Part shown: in pieces, positions 1 to 8,471 of the stretch
How the letters are laid out: each line of letters starts with the position of its first letter
How positions within the stretch are numbered: the first letter of the stretch is position 1
From: an uncultured Lachnospiraceae bacterium
GTDB taxonomy: Bacteria > Bacillota > Clostridia > Lachnospirales > Lachnospiraceae
DNA: 64,000 nucleotides
Assembly: GCA_947586255.1 (NCBI GenBank)
Contig: CANPXP010000004.1
Location: 1 to 64,000, forward strand
Direction of reading: 5' to 3'
Notes under the pieces: generated by a model
Told to the model about the DNA's origin: nothing
Seen by the model: only the letters and a program-made list of their open reading frames with translations
Database searches by the model: none
Position numbers and translations under genes: made by a program

Positions 1-102
1 TTTGGCTGTATCCTTCCCACTACCGGGCGGATTCGGGACTTTCACCCGTTAGAAACGTGCGCCGCCGGGCGCACCATTATAAAAAATCCTCACCAAAATT
101 GA
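1..102 (+). other. Open reading frame fragment entering from the left edge
   Basis: Frame 1 is open from the first base and ends at a TGA at 100-102, giving 33 codons that finish in ETCAAGRTIIKNPHQN. The stop lies inside the terminator stem at 82-113. This could be the 3' end of a plus-strand gene cut by the window edge, or an accident of a repeated intergenic sequence. No family can be assigned from so short a tail. Confidence 0.25.
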
Positions 103-113
103 TGAGGATTTTT
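82..113 (-). terminator. Intrinsic terminator of the chemoreceptor gene
   Basis: An 11-bp perfect stem (82-92 with 103-113) closes a 10-nt loop, and A/T runs flank it on both sides. On the minus strand it sits 30 nt after the stop at 141 and is followed by a T run. The symmetry means it could also stop transcription coming from the left on the plus strand. Confidence 0.75.
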
Positions 114-140
114 CCATACTATACTATTTACATCCCGCAT

Positions 141-1550
141 TTATTTTCTGAATACCACGATCTCTGTCTTCTCATTATAGCCGATCCTGCTCATCAGGCT
201 CTGCATATTTTTGATCGCTTTCTGATAGGTGCCAAAGGCTTCATAGGTATCCTGGAAGTATTGAAGCGCCGCCTGCTTATCGCCTGCGTCCTTAGCCTCC
301 CATGATTTGGTCGCCCACCTGTGCACCTCTTCATGGGCACGCTTCAGCTCGGCAAACTCGGAACTGCCGGTGATCTTCGGATCGGTCTGTGCCGCCACCC
401 ACTTGCCCAGCTTACAGCCCTGAGGATTGTTGAGCTGCGTAATCTTGAGCTGTTCAAAATCCATAGCATTGTTGTAGACACGCCACATCAGGATAAAGTG
501 ATCGATCTCAAACACGCGCAGCCAATCCTGCTGCGTGATCTCCGAAAACCCGCGGGCCATATCGCTCCTTGCAGTGTCGATGTATCTGCCGATCTGAAAG
601 ATATGCGTTCCCTGTTCCATGCAGTCCTTGGACAGCTCCTCATAGCTCTCAGACAGTCCGGATATCCGCCTTGTAAAGTTCTGAGTCACATTGGACTGAT
701 CGTCGATATCGGAAAAAATCTGATCGATTCTCTCCTTCATAGTCATCATCTGCTCTGTCATGCTGCTGATATCCGTCAGCGACTCTTCCACCCTCTGATT
801 GCCTTCCGCCAGCTTCGCGGTCGTATCGTCCATAGAGGAGGCCAGCACACTGATGTTCTGTTTGAGCTCCGCCACATACTTGGCGATATCCTCTGCAGAC
901 TCAGAGGTGTTGCTGGAGAGAAGACGGACCTGATCCGCCACGATAGCGAAGCCTCTTCCCACCTCGCCGGCCCTGGCAGCCTCTATGGAAGCGTTCAGCG
1001 CCAGCAGATTGCTCTGTTTGGCCACCTGCTTTACGATGTCCACAATCTGGCCGATCTGGTCGATCTTCTCCTGAAAATTCTGAACTTCCTCGTTGATCTT
1101 CGCGATGCGCCCCGAGGAATCGTTCACGACCTGGATGCTTTGATTCATATGGTCGGCACTGCTCTGCATCATATCCAGCATCTGATGGGTATTGTCGCGA
1201 ATGTGGCTCATGTTTTCAGAAATATTGCCGATAGATGCCTCCAGATCCCGGCCGGCGTTCTCCATGTCGGCGATCGCCTCCGTCTGGGAATTCACCTGAT
1301 CGAACGTCTTTTTTACATAAGAGTTGTCACCGATGGATTCCATAGCGTCATTCAGGCGCATGACAAAATTATTGTTGGCCCGCTTGAATGCGCGAACCAT
1401 CTCATTCAGCTTCAGGCCGCAGGCCGGATCGGAAAACACCGAAACGTCCGTCTCGCTGTAATCTCCTCCTATGACCCGATCCATAGCCTGCATCAGCTTT
1501 TCCATGTCGGCATTCAGTGCTGCGTCACCTGTATTGTGCTTTTTTAACAT
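141..1550 (-). CDS. Cytoplasmic methyl-accepting chemotaxis protein with C-terminal CZB domain
   Basis: This 469-residue chemoreceptor has no hydrophobic membrane segment, so it should work as a soluble sensor coupled to CheA/CheW. The conserved signalling hairpin tip is visible around residues 180-215 ([20 protein letters not shown], then [12 protein letters not shown]), inside a long coiled coil. The last ~110 residues fit a CZB zinc-binding domain: a His in EIDHFILMW, a Cys in GCKLGKW, and later His residues in [11 protein letters not shown] domains bind zinc and are known to sense zinc or oxidants such as hypochlorous acid in other bacteria; which signal applies here is inference. The start is placed at the ATG at 1550, which has GGAGG 7 nt upstream; an in-frame ATG 33 nt earlier has none. 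No che or flagellar genes are nearby. Confidence 0.9.
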   Translation of the reverse strand: MLKKHNTGDAALNADMEKLMQAMDRVIGGDYSETDVSVFSDPACGLKLNEMVRAFKRANNNFVMRLNDAMESIGDNSYVKKTFDQVNSQTEAIADMENAGRDLEASIGNISENMSHIRDNTHQMLDMMQSSADHMNQSIQVVNDSSGRIAKINEEVQNFQEKIDQIGQIVDIVKQVAKQSNLLALNASIEAARAGEVGRGFAIVADQVRLLSSNTSESAEDIAKYVAELKQNISVLASSMDDTTAKLAEGNQRVEESLTDISSMTEQMMTMKERIDQIFSDIDDQSNVTQNFTRRISGLSESYEELSKDCMEQGTHIFQIGRYIDTARSDMARGFSEITQQDWLRVFEIDHFILMWRVYNNAMDFEQLKITQLNNPQGCKLGKWVAAQTDPKITGSSEFAELKRAHEEVHRWATKSWEAKDAGDKQAALQYFQDTYEAFGTYQKAIKNMQSLMSRIGYNEKTEIVVFRK

Positions 1551-1636
1551 TGTATACCTCCGTAATGTATTTATGGCGTACATTCCGTCCCTGCAATGCC
1601 GACTGCCCGGCGTACCTGAACGCAGAATGCCTTCTT

Positions 1637-1969
1637 CTATTTCGGGCGCACGGTAAGTTTCTTGATAAAGCCGTCCGCATCAGTCTCGCGCACGGTGGCG
1701 ATCGCCATGATGTTGTAGCCGCCGAAGTTTGCGATGAACTCCGCCTGCTCGTCGTTCACGACCTGCGCTCCGAGGATCGAGTACTGGCGGAAACCGAATT
1801 TATTGCGGAAGAACATGTTGATGGCCTCTCTGCCATAGATGTGGTACTCTCTCTGGTTCGAGGAGTTGGTGCAGTAATCGCAGAGGATGCCGTCCGTCGT
1901 AAAGAGCTCCGCAAGCCCCGCGAAATCCTTGTTTTCCATAGCTTCTACATATTTTTCAATAGGTCTCAT
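1637..1969 (-). CDS. NTF2/SnoaL-like protein
   Basis: This 110-residue protein has the layout of the SnoaL/NTF2-like alpha+beta cone fold: an N-terminal helix ([20 protein letters not shown]), a TDGI turn, then alternating strands ending in IKKLTVRP. Members include isomerases, dehydratases and small-ligand binding proteins, so the fold alone does not give a reaction. It follows the short-chain dehydrogenase gene by 20 nt and is probably co-transcribed. The start is the ATG at 1969 with GGGAGG upstream; an in-frame ATG at 1990 overlaps the upstream stop and lacks a ribosome site. The pairing with a steroid-dehydrogenase-like enzyme suggests a shared small-molecule substrate, but that is inference. 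Confidence 0.7.
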   Translation of the reverse strand: MRPIEKYVEAMENKDFAGLAELFTTDGILCDYCTNSSNQREYHIYGREAINMFFRNKFGFRQYSILGAQVVNDEQAEFIANFGGYNIMAIATVRETDADGFIKKLTVRPK

Positions 1970-1989
1970 AGTCCGATGTCCTCCCTTCA

Positions 1990-2778
1990 TCAATAAACCT
2001 TCTCAGAATTGAGAAGCGCGTCCGTCCCGCCGTCCACGAACAGTACGTTGCCGTTGATCCCGTTTGCCTTGGGCGATACGAGGAAAATCATCGCCTCGGC
2101 GATCTCGGAGGGATCCATCAGTGTCTCTAAGCCATACTTGGTAGGAATCGGCAGCGCGTTGAGCGCCATCTTGGCGGAGGTTGACATCGTAGCCGTCATC
2201 GCCGTATTGACGTTGCCGGGCGCAATCGCGTTGATCCGGACGCCGTTGGCCGCCCAAGACGCGGAGACGCGTCTCACCCAGCGCGCCAGCGCATACTTCG
2301 TTGACACATACATGCTGTTGCCGACGCTCAAGTTGGTCTTGTCCAGTCCTCTCACAAGCTCCAGCACGCGCGCCTCGTCGCCGATATTGTTGAGCAGATC
2401 CGCGATATCCATTCTGCCGGCCCCCTGAGAGATCGTGTTGGACGCCGTCACCACGCAGCTGCCGTGCTTCTTCTGCAGCAGGTCGTAGGAACCTCTCGCG
2501 ATCGCTATCGTCCCAAAATAGTTGAGGGAGATGATCAACTCCAGATTGCCGCAGGCGCCGGATACGCCCGCGTTGCAGATCATGCCGTCCAGCCCGTCGG
2601 GGCACAGCCTATGTAATTCGTCCACAGCGGTCTTCCTGCCCTCCTCCGTGGCCAGGTTCACGCAGACGTCGCCGCCCTTTAAGTCAATGTTGATGACTTT
2701 GTGCCCGTCCTGTTCCAACAGTTTCTTCGTCTCGGCGCCGATACCGCTCGATGCGCCTGTGATTGCATATACACCCAT
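1990..2778 (-). CDS. Short-chain dehydrogenase, 3-alpha-hydroxysteroid dehydrogenase-like
   Basis: This 262-residue NAD(P)-dependent SDR has the dinucleotide motif TGASSGIG near residue 7, a catalytic Ser in VVTASNT, and the Tyr/Lys pair in [17 protein letters not shown] segment fits the substrate lid and VDGG is near the C-terminus. The N-terminal half ([31 protein letters not shown]) recalls the Comamonas-type 3-alpha-hydroxysteroid dehydrogenase more than fatty-acid reductases. An aspartate after the second strand (INIDLK) favours NAD over NADP. The ATG at 2778 is chosen because AGAGG precedes it and the glycine motif then falls at the usual distance from the start. It heads a two-gene unit with the NTF2-like gene. 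The steroid or bile-acid substrate is a hypothesis. Confidence 0.85.
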   Translation of the reverse strand: MGVYAITGASSGIGAETKKLLEQDGHKVINIDLKGGDVCVNLATEEGRKTAVDELHRLCPDGLDGMICNAGVSGACGNLELIISLNYFGTIAIARGSYDLLQKKHGSCVVTASNTISQGAGRMDIADLLNNIGDEARVLELVRGLDKTNLSVGNSMYVSTKYALARWVRRVSASWAANGVRINAIAPGNVNTAMTATMSTSAKMALNALPIPTKYGLETLMDPSEIAEAMIFLVSPKANGINGNVLFVDGGTDALLNSEKVY

Positions 2779-2865
2779 CTTTACCTCTTTTCCGCACACC
2801 CCCGTGTGCCGTTTGGTTGATTTTACGGATCGGGAATGAAATTCTCCCTTCTCTTTCCAATTATC

Positions 2866-2893
2866 ATTATAATAAAAAAACGTCATGATGCAA
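2866..2893 (-). promoter_or_regulatory. Sigma-A promoter for the SDR/NTF2-like pair
   Basis: On the minus strand a -35 TTGCAT (2888-2893) is followed after 16 bp by a perfect -10 TATAAT (2866-2871). It is about 90 nt before the SDR start, and the spacer contains a T tract. Confidence 0.65.
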
Positions 2894-2930
2894 ATATCTG
2901 ACTGCAAAAAAAGAAAAATTTTTCAGATAT

Positions 2931-3575
2931 TCACTCCCGCTTTCGCTCTCCGAAGATTCTCTGGTACCCGTAAGTGAGGTTGTCCTGCCCGCGGGCCGCC
3001 TTCTCCGGCTCCTCGCGATCCCTGCAGGACAGATTGCCGCAGTCCGCGCAGACCCGGCAATAGCTCGCACTCCGCTCCCCGCCAAGAGCGGTCAGAAACA
3101 CCACCGTCTTCTTCGGGGTCAGCATGTACGCCCTGTTGTAGGAAACGCCGTCCGGCGCAAGCAGCCGGAAAATCTCCTCCATGCGCGCCAGTGGCTCCCT
3201 GTCGCCCAGAAAGCGGAATGCGCTCACCCACTTGCCCGTATGCGCGTGGATGCGCTCCGCCGCCTGTTCGTAGGCAGTCCGCAGAAGCTCCGCGCCGACG
3301 CACTCCGCCATGTAGCTCTCGGTGAGGCGCTCTCTCTGCTGAAAGCTGTCCTGCAGCTCGTCTATGCCGCCGCCCAGCGTCACGATAACCGCCAGTTCCT
3401 CCCCTGTCTCATCCGGCGCCGAAAGAGGTTCCCAATACAGACGCGGCTTGGCCGCCTGCAGCGCCAGTGCCCCCACCTGCCTCAGCTGCGCCAGATCATG
3501 CGGCGCGAAGTGATACCGCGCAAGCATTTCCCTGTACTGTCCGTCACGCACACCGATCTGTAATGTCTCCCGCAT
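2931..3575 (-). CDS. Probable MetH-activation-domain-like protein
   Basis: This 214-residue protein resembles short clostridial proteins annotated as the activation domain of vitamin B12-dependent methionine synthase. Supporting segments are LGGGIDELQDSF, the LTESYMAE stretch, NRAYMLTPKKTVVFLTALG, and a C-terminal cysteine cluster CRVCADCGNLSC. In MetH this domain binds S-adenosylmethionine for reductive reactivation of cobalamin; in clostridia short versions accompany MetH proteins that lack it. No metH is in the window, so the function is inferred from resemblance only. The cysteine tail could bind a metal. It is a single gene, separated from its upstream neighbour by a terminator at 3620-3651. 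Confidence 0.5.
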   Translation of the reverse strand: MRETLQIGVRDGQYREMLARYHFAPHDLAQLRQVGALALQAAKPRLYWEPLSAPDETGEELAVIVTLGGGIDELQDSFQQRERLTESYMAECVGAELLRTAYEQAAERIHAHTGKWVSAFRFLGDREPLARMEEIFRLLAPDGVSYNRAYMLTPKKTVVFLTALGGERSASYCRVCADCGNLSCRDREEPEKAARGQDNLTYGYQRIFGERKRE

Positions 3576-3619
3576 ACTCCTCCGCCCCTGTGTTTCCTTT
3601 TCTCATGCGACAAAACAAC

Positions 3620-3651
3620 AAAATCCCCACTTGCGAACAAATGAGGATTTT
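3620..3651 (-). terminator. Intrinsic terminator after the 149-residue gene
   Basis: On the minus strand a 14-bp stem with a few G-U pairs encloses a TTCG tetraloop and is followed by TGTTGTTTTG. The outer stem sequence (AAAATCCTCA with TG-GGATTTT) is almost the same as in the terminator at 82-113. Confidence 0.7.
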
Positions 3652-3676
3652 CGTGTCATCCCGTATAGACTTGCGC

Positions 3677-4126
3677 CTACGCCGTCATAAACATCTCGTA
3701 AGCGTTCAGCGCCTGCTGCATCCGGTAGCTGATATTGCCGCCCGCGCCATTGTCTGCTCCTGTCATAGCCTCCGTCTGTGCCGATGCCGCGGCAGTCTCC
3801 GCCGCCTGCCCTGCCGTCTGTGCGGACCTCTCTGCCTGCGCATCCGCCGCCTCTTCTTCTCTCTGAGGCTCTGCGGCAGGCTTCATCACTCTGGCCGCGT
3901 TATTCTGTCCCTTCTGCAGCTGCATCGCCAGCATAGACTGAAAATCAAGCGTCTGTCCCTTCCGCAGCGGATTGGTATTCTCGCCCGACAGCTCGCTGTA
4001 ATCAACCTTCCGCTCGAGCACATCGTCCGGGATGCCGGACAGTCTGTTCATGCTCGCTCCGCTCAGGGCATTTGTATTATATATATACGGCTGCATGCCG
4101 TACGCGCTCATCGCTCCGATTCTCAT
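3677..4126 (-). CDS. Conserved-looking hypothetical protein
   Basis: I do not recognise the family of this 149-residue protein. The N-terminal ~75 residues look ordered (IYNTNALSGASMNRLSGIPD, then NPLRKGQTLDFQSMLAMQLQ). Residues 80-125 are a low-complexity Ala/Glu/Gln linker, and a short helix ends the chain (MQQALNAYEMFMTA). There is no signal peptide or membrane segment. A GAAGG-like site precedes the ATG. Its codon use matches the GC-rich surroundings, so it is a resident gene. It is transcribed alone and ends in the terminator at 3620-3651. Confidence 0.65.
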   Translation of the reverse strand: MRIGAMSAYGMQPYIYNTNALSGASMNRLSGIPDDVLERKVDYSELSGENTNPLRKGQTLDFQSMLAMQLQKGQNNAARVMKPAAEPQREEEAADAQAERSAQTAGQAAETAAASAQTEAMTGADNGAGGNISYRMQQALNAYEMFMTA

Positions 4127-4285
4127 ACGCTCTTCCTTCTTTCCGCCTGAAAGATACCGTCTTATACTATCAGTTTTATTGTATTACTTCTTCTCCGAAG
4201 ATACAACCCCAAAATCTAACTTTACAACAACTTTACAGCAGCCTGTCATGTAAACGCCGCGCAGCGGCGGGTCAGCGGACCCGGC

Positions 4286-4876
4286 TTAGCTGTCAATCTC
4301 CTCGGCCTCCACATCCAGCGCCTCCGCCTCTTCCTTCATCCTCTTGGCGGTGCTGTAAACTCTGGAGACGATCCAGATATCGGAGATACCGTCGTAGATC
4401 AGGAAGACGCCGATCAGCTTCACCGCCGTGTCCAGCGCCGCGAACGGCCTGCACACAAGCAGCACGCCCAGCCCTACCGTGAGCAGTCCGAGAATCAGCG
4501 CCACCCACCACTTGTCATATTTGTCTCTGCACAGGGATACCGCCTGCTGCAGATTATTGACGCCGTGCAGCGCGATCACAATGCCTACGATGATCGGAAT
4601 GATCGCAAGCACCTGTCCCGGCTGCAGCAGAATCCAGACGCCGATCACCGACAGAATGATACCCATAATCAGGTTCATCTGCGAGTAGACGCTGCCGTCC
4701 CGCGCTGTAAAATACGCCGCCAGGCGGACGATGCCGCCGAGCAGAAGCACCGCGCCGATGGCCGTGCACACGATCTGCATGGACAGTCCCGGCCAGGCGA
4801 ACAGCACGACGCCGAGCGCAATGCACAAAAGCGCCGAAATCACAACGTTTGTCTTTAGTTTCTTCAATACCTTCAT
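4286..4876 (-). CDS. HdeD/DUF308-family membrane protein
   Basis: This 196-residue protein has about six hydrophobic segments, starting at VVISALLCIALGVVLFAWPG and including LLLGGIVRLAAYF, LIMGIILSVIGVWILL, IIPIIVGIVIALHGV and LILGLLTVGLGVLLV. The paired helices with internal GxxxG-like spacing are typical of the DUF308/HdeD family (acid-stress membrane proteins in enterobacteria, unknown role in clostridia). The tail is charged and cytoplasmic (EEEAEAL, EAEEIDS). The start is the ATG at 4876 with GAGGAGG upstream, not the in-frame ATG 18 nt earlier. It follows the VanZ-like gene by about 14 nt and is probably in the same transcript. Confidence 0.8.
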   Translation of the reverse strand: MKVLKKLKTNVVISALLCIALGVVLFAWPGLSMQIVCTAIGAVLLLGGIVRLAAYFTARDGSVYSQMNLIMGIILSVIGVWILLQPGQVLAIIPIIVGIVIALHGVNNLQQAVSLCRDKYDKWWVALILGLLTVGLGVLLVCRPFAALDTAVKLIGVFLIYDGISDIWIVSRVYSTAKRMKEEAEALDVEAEEIDS

Positions 4877-4890
4877 AAGAAATCCTCCTC

Positions 4891-5379
4891 TCATTTACAG
4901 GATATCTGCCTGTTCCTGCCCAGGGCTTCCGCCGCCTTGAAACAGCCGAACCCGATCGTCGCTCCCAGACAGTTGAGCAGTATGTCGTCCACATCGAATG
5001 CGCCGAAGGCGCTGAAGAGCTGGAACACCTCAATGCCGAGCACAAACGTGAACACGTTCAGGAGCATCTCCGAGAACTGTCCAAGCTCCTCGGACAGCAT
5101 CGGCAGCAGAAAACCCAGCGGCACAAACACGAGCAGATTGCCCGCCAGATTCTCCACACTGTTCAGCTTGTATGCATAGTCTATATACATTTTGATCGTT
5201 CTGAAGGGCATAAAATTCGCGCTACCCAGTCCTTCCAGGATCACGTCCTTCTGCCATGTGCCGGCGATCGCGCGAAGCTCCTCCAGCGGATATTTAAAGA
5301 TAATGACCTTGATGACAAACAAAATATAGACCGCAAAAAAGAGTTTTAATAGAAACTGTCCCGAAATCCTTTTTTGCAA
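4891..5379 (-). CDS. VanZ-like family membrane protein
   Basis: This 162-residue protein has four hydrophobic segments and the VanZ signature: NFMPFRTIK after the first helix, ENLAGNLLVFVPLGFLLP in the middle, and the acidic DVDDILLNCLGATIG near the end. VanZ gives low-level teicoplanin resistance in enterococci. Stand-alone homologues are common in Firmicutes and mostly uncharacterised. Translation appears to begin at TTG (5377-5379) with GAGGAG 8 nt upstream; no better-placed ATG exists. It is followed closely by the DUF308 gene. Confidence 0.85.
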   Translation of the reverse strand: MQKRISGQFLLKLFFAVYILFVIKVIIFKYPLEELRAIAGTWQKDVILEGLGSANFMPFRTIKMYIDYAYKLNSVENLAGNLLVFVPLGFLLPMLSEELGQFSEMLLNVFTFVLGIEVFQLFSAFGAFDVDDILLNCLGATIGFGCFKAAEALGRNRQISCK

Positions 5380-5408
5380 CGTATCTTCTCCTCAATCAAA
5401 CCATCGCG

Positions 5409-6392
5409 TCAGCGCACTTCCCAGGGATTTTCCTTCCCTTCCATGTAGAGCTTGCAGCTCTTCATGGAATCCTTCACCACGGTCTCCACGTAATTTCTGG
5501 TGTAGAACGCCATGTGGTGTGAGACGATCACATTCGGAAAACTTCTGAGAAGAGCAAGTTCTCTATTCTTTAATATATCCAATTTGTGGTCATAATAGTA
5601 TAATCCGAATTCATTTTCCACCACATCCAGCCCCGCGGCGCCGATCTTGCCGTTCTCGATCGCCTCGATAAAAGCGTCCGAGTCGATCAGGGCGCCCCTG
5701 GCCGTGTTGACGATCGCCACGCCATCCTTCATCCGGCCGATCGTCTCGGCATTGATCATATGCCGGTTGTCACCGGTCAGCGGCATGTGCAGCGTGATCA
5801 CGTCGGCCTCGCGCCAGATTTCGTCCAGCGGAACATACGCGGCATACTGCTTCACCGTCTCTTTTTCATAGAGATCGTGCGCCAGAATGCGGCAGCCAAA
5901 GCCGGAGAGATCACGCACCACCGTCTCCCCGCTTCTGCCGGTTCCAATGACTCCCACGGTCAAATCCCGCAGCTCTCTCCCGTTCAGACCGGCGAGCGTG
6001 TAGTCCTGCAGCGCCGTCCGCTCCAAAATTGCGCCCATTTTGCGGATCGTCATGAGAATCAGCATCACCGTGTAATCCGCCACGCCGTTCGGCCCGTAGG
6101 GCGCGTTGCCCACCCTGATGCCGCAGGCTCTTGCGGCCTCCAGATCTATGTGGTCATAGCCGATCGTTCTCGTCGTGATATACTCCACGCCGTTATCCCT
6201 GAAGGCGCGCATCAGCCCGGCGTCTATCCGGGATGTGATCACATTGACGCAGCGGCTTCCCCGGCACAGCGATACGTTGTCCGGACTCGGCGCGTCCCCG
6301 CACAGCACGATATCCAGCCCGAGTTCTTCCGCATACTCGGTAAAAAGCTCCTTCTCGTCAAATGGTCTGCAATTATAAACCGTAACCTGCAT
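5409..6392 (-). CDS. D-2-hydroxyacid dehydrogenase (D-lactate dehydrogenase type)
   Basis: This 327-residue protein reduces a 2-keto acid to the D-hydroxy acid with NADH. The substrate-domain start is MQVTVYNCRPFDE. TRTIGYDHIDLEA and GVADYTVMLIL form the hinge region. The Rossmann glycine motif GVIGTGRSGETV is followed by ILAHDLYE. The catalytic Arg lies in VNTARGALID, and VSHHMAFYT carries the His expected in D-LDH/VanH-type enzymes. The length fits D-LDH. The start is the ATG at 6392 with GAGGAA upstream. It lies just after the YtvI-like gene, but a functional link is not evident. A fermentative role (pyruvate to D-lactate) is likely. Confidence 0.85.
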   Translation of the reverse strand: MQVTVYNCRPFDEKELFTEYAEELGLDIVLCGDAPSPDNVSLCRGSRCVNVITSRIDAGLMRAFRDNGVEYITTRTIGYDHIDLEAARACGIRVGNAPYGPNGVADYTVMLILMTIRKMGAILERTALQDYTLAGLNGRELRDLTVGVIGTGRSGETVVRDLSGFGCRILAHDLYEKETVKQYAAYVPLDEIWREADVITLHMPLTGDNRHMINAETIGRMKDGVAIVNTARGALIDSDAFIEAIENGKIGAAGLDVVENEFGLYYYDHKLDILKNRELALLRSFPNVIVSHHMAFYTRNYVETVVKDSMKSCKLYMEGKENPWEVR

Positions 6393-6414
6393 CGTTATTC
6401 TTCCTCGCTCATCT

Positions 6415-7743
6415 TCACTTATTCCCGCCGTCGTCCCTGTCGGCATCGTTCTCATCCGCTTTCCTGCCCTTGATCTTTTTGATGATAAGCGGCTCTTCGA
6501 TTTTCAACTGGGAAGCCATCTGCGCCTCCCGCTCTTCCTCCTCGACGGAAGCCACCTCCTGCCGGTAACTGCTCGCCATCTCCCGCTCGTACTCGGTGAC
6601 AACCGCCATATCCTCCGGGCGTATCCGGCGGAACCTGTTGAAGCCGGCCGCAAGAATCTGAATGCTCTGTTTCGTCGTGTCGAACACGCCCTCCTCATAG
6701 AGATTGACCACAATAATGCCGATGGGTACGGCGAAAATCATGCCGGCGACGCCGGCCGCCTTGTAGCCGATAAAGAGCAGAAACAGCGTGGGGATCGCGT
6801 TGAGGCCCATGGAGTCCCCCACAATCTTCGGCTGAATCATCTGCCGCACCAGCTGGCCCACGCACCAGATGATGAGCAGCCCCACCGCCATGGAATAATT
6901 CTTGCTGAGAATCTCTATGACCGCCCACGGAATCATGATCGTCCCCGTGCCGAACACCGGCAGCAGATCCATGAACGCGATACCCAGCGCGACCAGAAGC
7001 GCGTAGCGCACATGCAGCGTCAAAAGTCCGATGACTAAGAGCAGATAGACCCAGCACTCGATCTTCAGCTGCGCCTTGAAATAGCCTCCCACCGCGTTGC
7101 GCAGGCTTCTTCGGATCAGGTCGAACCGATAGCGCACGCTGTCCGGCACATGCTTCTGCATGAAATCGGACATATATTTTTTGTCAGCCACAAAAAAGTA
7201 AGCCGACAGAATACACATGATCACCCCGAGGAAGATGTCGGGAAGCTGCCTGGCGACATTGCCCACCGCCTCCACCGTCGGCGTGCCGACCATCTCCATG
7301 ATATCGCTGAAATAGCTGCCCATCTGGTCCCCCAGATTGCTCAGGCTGCTCTGCATGTCCGCCGGGAGCCTGTCGTAGACGCCCTGCAGGTTGTCGCCCG
7401 CCTGTATGAATTCCGCCCGGATGCTCTCCAGCATCATCGGCAGTTCATTGACAAAGCTGATGCCTTCGCGGATCAGCTTGGAGACGACGGCATACACAAT
7501 GAGAATGACCGCCGCCAAAACCGCCACGATGACGATCGCCGACGCGCCCTTGCGCCTTACCTTCAGCCGCTCCTCGAAGAAGCGCACCACCGGCGAGGCG
7601 ATCAGCGAAATGATCCAGCCGATGACGAACGGCATAAAGAAGAAAATGCATCTCGGCAGCAGGAAGATACACAAAAGGAGTATGACCAATGCGGTCAACA
7701 GATTTAAAATAACCTTTGCGTATGTTTGGAACGATTGTCTCAT
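6415..7743 (-). CDS. AI-2E/YtvI-family membrane transporter-like protein
   Basis: This 442-residue protein belongs to the AI-2E transporter superfamily, close to the sporulation protein YtvI. It has a pair of N-terminal membrane segments, a third at SAIVIVAVLAAVILIVYAV, a soluble amphipathic stretch at about 100-160, and a further set from about residue 170 to 350. The family segment GIAFMDLLPVFGTGTIMIPW is present, as is QPKIVGDSMGLNAIPTLFLL. The C-terminal ~90 residues are a charged tail rich in Glu and Lys. Its ATG overlaps the engB stop (ATGA), so the two are translationally coupled. The transported substrate is unknown. Confidence 0.85.
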   Translation of the reverse strand: MRQSFQTYAKVILNLLTALVILLLCIFLLPRCIFFFMPFVIGWIISLIASPVVRFFEERLKVRRKGASAIVIVAVLAAVILIVYAVVSKLIREGISFVNELPMMLESIRAEFIQAGDNLQGVYDRLPADMQSSLSNLGDQMGSYFSDIMEMVGTPTVEAVGNVARQLPDIFLGVIMCILSAYFFVADKKYMSDFMQKHVPDSVRYRFDLIRRSLRNAVGGYFKAQLKIECWVYLLLVIGLLTLHVRYALLVALGIAFMDLLPVFGTGTIMIPWAVIEILSKNYSMAVGLLIIWCVGQLVRQMIQPKIVGDSMGLNAIPTLFLLFIGYKAAGVAGMIFAVPIGIIVVNLYEEGVFDTTKQSIQILAAGFNRFRRIRPEDMAVVTEYEREMASSYRQEVASVEEEEREAQMASQLKIEEPLIIKKIKGRKADENDADRDDGGNK

Positions 7744-8336
7744 ATCGTGTCCCCCTCCAGCAGTCCGTCCAGAAACGCGTAAATCTCGTCCCGCCCCTGT
7801 TTGGACAGCGCTGAATATGGCATGACAGTCGTGTCATCTTCTATGGCAAGCGTGTCACGAATCAGTTTGAGCTGTCCTGCCATCTGGCTTCTTTTGATCT
7901 TGTCCGCTTTCGTCGCTATGATCACCGGCCGATAACCGCGCTCCACGATCCAGTCGTACATGATCCTGTCGTTCTCCGAGGGCGCATGGCGGATATCGAG
8001 CAGCAGGAAGACGGCCAGCAGCTTTTTTGACCGATGCAGATAATCCTCTATCATCTTGCCCCACTGCGCTTTCACCTGCTCGTTGGCCGTGGCGTAGCCG
8101 TAACCCGGCAGATCCACGAAGTACAGCTCATTGTTGATGTTATAATAATTGATCGTCTGCGTCTTGCCCGGCTTCGCGCTCGTGCGCGCCAGCGATTTGC
8201 GGTTCATAAGCCCGTTGATCAGCGATGACTTGCCAACGTTGCTCCTGCCCGCAAAGGCCACCTCCGGCAGCTTATTCTCCGGCAGCCTGCTGGTAATGCC
8301 GCACACTGTCTCCAGATTGACGCTTCTGATAACCAT
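7740..8336 (-). CDS. engB: Ribosome biogenesis GTPase EngB/YsxC
   Basis: This 198-residue TrmE-Era-EngA-EngB-family GTPase is needed for late assembly of the 50S subunit. G1 is GRSNVGKSS (about residue 31), the G2 region is KPGKTQTINYY, G3 is DLPGYGYA and G4 is TKADK. The length is normal. A GGGAG site precedes the ATG. In many Firmicutes engB follows lon and clpX; here it is 135 nt after clpX with no lon between. It is coupled to the YtvI-like gene by an ATGA overlap. Confidence 0.95.
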   Translation of the reverse strand: MVIRSVNLETVCGITSRLPENKLPEVAFAGRSNVGKSSLINGLMNRKSLARTSAKPGKTQTINYYNINNELYFVDLPGYGYATANEQVKAQWGKMIEDYLHRSKKLLAVFLLLDIRHAPSENDRIMYDWIVERGYRPVIIATKADKIKRSQMAGQLKLIRDTLAIEDDTTVMPYSALSKQGRDEIYAFLDGLLEGDTI

Positions 8337-8386
8337 ACTCTCCCGCTCCGTTCCGTTCTCTGACGCACCGCTTTTGCGCAGGCACG

Positions 8387-8413
8387 AAACGCCGCCGACA
8401 TCCGGCGACGTTT
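8387..8413. other. Strong GC-rich hairpin between clpX and engB
   Basis: An 11-bp stem with one G-U pair (8387-8397 with 8403-8413) closes a 5-nt loop in the 135-nt clpX-engB gap. No clear T run follows on either strand, so it is more likely an RNA-processing or attenuation hairpin than a full terminator. Confidence 0.45.
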
Positions 8414-8471
8414 CCCTGTCCTGTCACTTGTCAAACCATTTCTCTGTATTAACTAAATCGGTCAATATACT

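Noticed and set aside
321..1547. A 408-codon plus-strand frame opposite the chemoreceptor
   Set aside because: The minus frame has clear coiled-coil and CZB motifs; this one is a complement artefact.
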